Assembly (NCBI RefSeq): GCF_001586255.1
Contig: NZ_CP014544.1
Location: 2,635,501-2,699,500, forward strand
Direction of reading: 5' to 3'
Length of the DNA stretch: 64,000 bases
Origin: Zhongshania aliphaticivorans
GTDB lineage: Bacteria > Pseudomonadota > Gammaproteobacteria > Pseudomonadales > Spongiibacteraceae
Part shown: piece by piece, positions 62,867-64,000 of the stretch
How the letters are laid out: each line of letters starts with the position of its first letter
How positions within the stretch are numbered: the first letter of the stretch is position 1
Program-made: the position numbers and the translations under genes
The notes under the pieces: generated by a model
Told to the model about the DNA's origin: nothing
Database searches by the model: none
What the model saw: only the letters and a program-made list of their open reading frames with translations

Positions 62867-64000
62867 TCAGTTATCGCCAAACTGCATCTGCAATGCCAGC
62901 TCAATGCCTCGGCCTGCTTCGGGGGCGTAGTCGCGAATAAAGGAGCTGGCACTGCGAATTTCGTCGTCACCTAAGTTTCGGCCTTTTAGCATGATCGTGT
63001 ATTGCACGTCGGCAAGATCAAAGGCCCGCGACACAGTCATATCAATGCGCTTATAACTCGCGGTAGGCAGCTCATTGGCCCCTGGTTTGGTCTGCGCGTG
63101 AGCGTAAACCACACTTAAATCAGCCTGCCAGTTCTGTGCTTGCCAATTAAGGCGCACACCGTCATGTCCCGGCGGCAGACGAGGGGCGCTATCGCCGTTA
63201 TCCAGTTCACCTTTTATACGGTCACCAAATAGGCCTAGGCGATAAGTCTGTTTAGCACTACTGTAAAACGACCAATCAAGCTCATACTCAAGCCCTTGAA
63301 AGATCGCGTCTTGTTGCCGGTACGCGAGGACGTCTACGCCATCCACCTCATTGCCAGTATTTTCTAAATAAATAAAATCATTAAATTGATTCGAAAACGC
63401 GGTAATTTTAGCGCTGACCATTTCATACTCAGCACGCAAGCTCAGGTCGATATTTTGCGCCTCTTCGCTGTCCAATTGCTCATCACCAAGCTCAACGGCA
63501 CCAGTGGCGCCATGCACAACGTAGCTGCCGGCGGTATTGCCGATATTTGAAAAACGCTCCTCGGCTGTCGGCGCTCGACGCGAGCTCGAAAGCGATAATG
63601 ACGCCGTCCAGCTATTATTCAATTCATATAAGCCCGCCAATGAAGCACTGATGCTGTCGGTATCGTGGTCTTTTATAGTGTCCTGCTCTGCAGAAAGGCG
63701 ATCCATATCGGCACGCAAGCCCGCCTCAAGCGACCAATTCTTAGCGTGATAGTCCTCTAGCCAGAACAAACCCAGCTGACGAGTGGTGTTTACGGGCACA
63801 AAGGATTCTTCGCCAAGCGCCGAGAAATCGGCCTCTAGCCACTGCGCACCGAATACACCATGCCAGTCTCCACCCCAATAGCTAAACGTTTGATGCGCCA
63901 ATTCCAGCCGCCCCGTCCACGCCTCTTTATTAAATGTAGTGCCAACGTCGCCACTGGCTTCTATCTCTTGATGTTGGTAATCGCTATACGCCAGGCGCCA
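62867..64000 (-). CDS. TonB-dependent receptor, ZnuD-like, 5' part outside window
   Basis: The frame is open to the window end, so only the C-terminal barrel is visible (about 377 residues). It includes Y-S-D-Y-Q-H-Q-E-I-E-A-S-G-D-V-G-T-T-F and G-R-L-E-L-A-H, R-A-P-T-A-E-E-R-F, and a terminal barrel strand. The H-E-I-E pattern with the downstream G-T-T-F is close to ZnuD-type receptors, which take up zinc when Zur-repressed; metal specificity is inferred. The N-terminal TonB box and plug lie outside. Confidence 0.8.
   Translation of the reverse strand, partial: WRLAYSDYQHQEIEASGDVGTTFNKEAWTGRLELAHQTFSYWGGDWHGVFGAQWLEADFSALGEESFVPVNTTRQLGLFWLEDYHAKNWSLEAGLRADMDRLSAEQDTIKDHDTDSISASLAGLYELNNSWTASLSLSSSRRAPTAEERFSNIGNTAGSYVVHGATGAVELGDEQLDSEEAQNIDLSLRAEYEMVSAKITAFSNQFNDFIYLENTGNEVDGVDVLAYRQQDAIFQGLEYELDWSFYSSAKQTYRLGLFGDRIKGELDNGDSAPRLPPGHDGVRLNWQAQNWQADLSVVYAHAQTKPGANELPTASYKRIDMTVSRAFDLADVQYTIMLKGRNLGDDEIRSASSFIRDYAPEAGRGIELALQMQFGDN

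Overview
The window looks like a chromosomal segment of a marine gammaproteobacterium. Gene content (RimO, RsmE, HrpB, AcnA, a KorAB-type oxidoreductase, SpeD/SpeE) and protein style point to Spongiibacteraceae/Cellvibrionales (Zhongshania- or Spongiibacter-like). That placement is inferred from gene content only; no rRNA or tRNA gene was seen.

Layout. 1-6.0 kb: YbjQ-like proteins, an M48 protease, an MFS carrier, an exported amidohydrolase, a lysine-methyltransferase-like protein, a bacterial cereblon-like CULT-domain protein and an RluA-type pseudouridine synthase. 6.1-13.6 kb: an accessory island. It holds BrnT/BrnA, two paralogous attC-like integron sites, a cluster of DnaA-box-like 9-mers, an intact IS66-family element with a perfect 8-bp target duplication that splits a 42-codon ORF, a two-gene membrane protein/MBL-fold module, and AbiEi/AbiEii. 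13.9-19.5 kb: a cobalamin riboswitch followed by an exported, membrane-anchored CobN-like protein, an ExbB/MotA-like channel and a DUF2149 protein with ExbD-like topology. 19.5-26 kb: a two-part FAD oxidase divergent from a Tat-type methyltransferase, then DUF2244, MhpD-like, SIMPL and YbaK genes and a palindromic repeat element. 26-31 kb: rimO-rsmE, a decayed MFS gene, a hotdog thioesterase, a 5'-truncated phosphotransferase and a PlsC-type acyltransferase. 31-39 kb: a 2-oxoacid:ferredoxin oxidoreductase operon divergent from aconitase. 39-46 kb: a GNAT-nitrilase fusion, MsrA and a polyamine cluster (speD, speE, arginine/lysine/ornithine decarboxylase). 46-52.7 kb: a giant repeat protein with an OmpA domain and a ShlB/FhaC-like transporter. 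53-64 kb: a Pho-box-controlled small gene, an orphan GspF-like gene, DnaJ-domain protein, HtpX, class II aldolase, a small porin, HrpB, RsuA-type synthase, Blc lipocalin, a small lipoprotein and the 3' part of a ZnuD-like TonB-dependent receptor.

Most interesting parts. (1) The B12-riboswitch CobN/ExbB-like/DUF2149 unit looks like a proton-motive-force-driven envelope machine built round a CobN-like protein. (2) The accessory island is layered: cassette-like sites, toxin-antitoxin pairs, an unassigned membrane/MBL pair and a datable IS insertion. (3) The repeat-OmpA protein is paired with a TpsB-like barrel that lacks a visible signal peptide.
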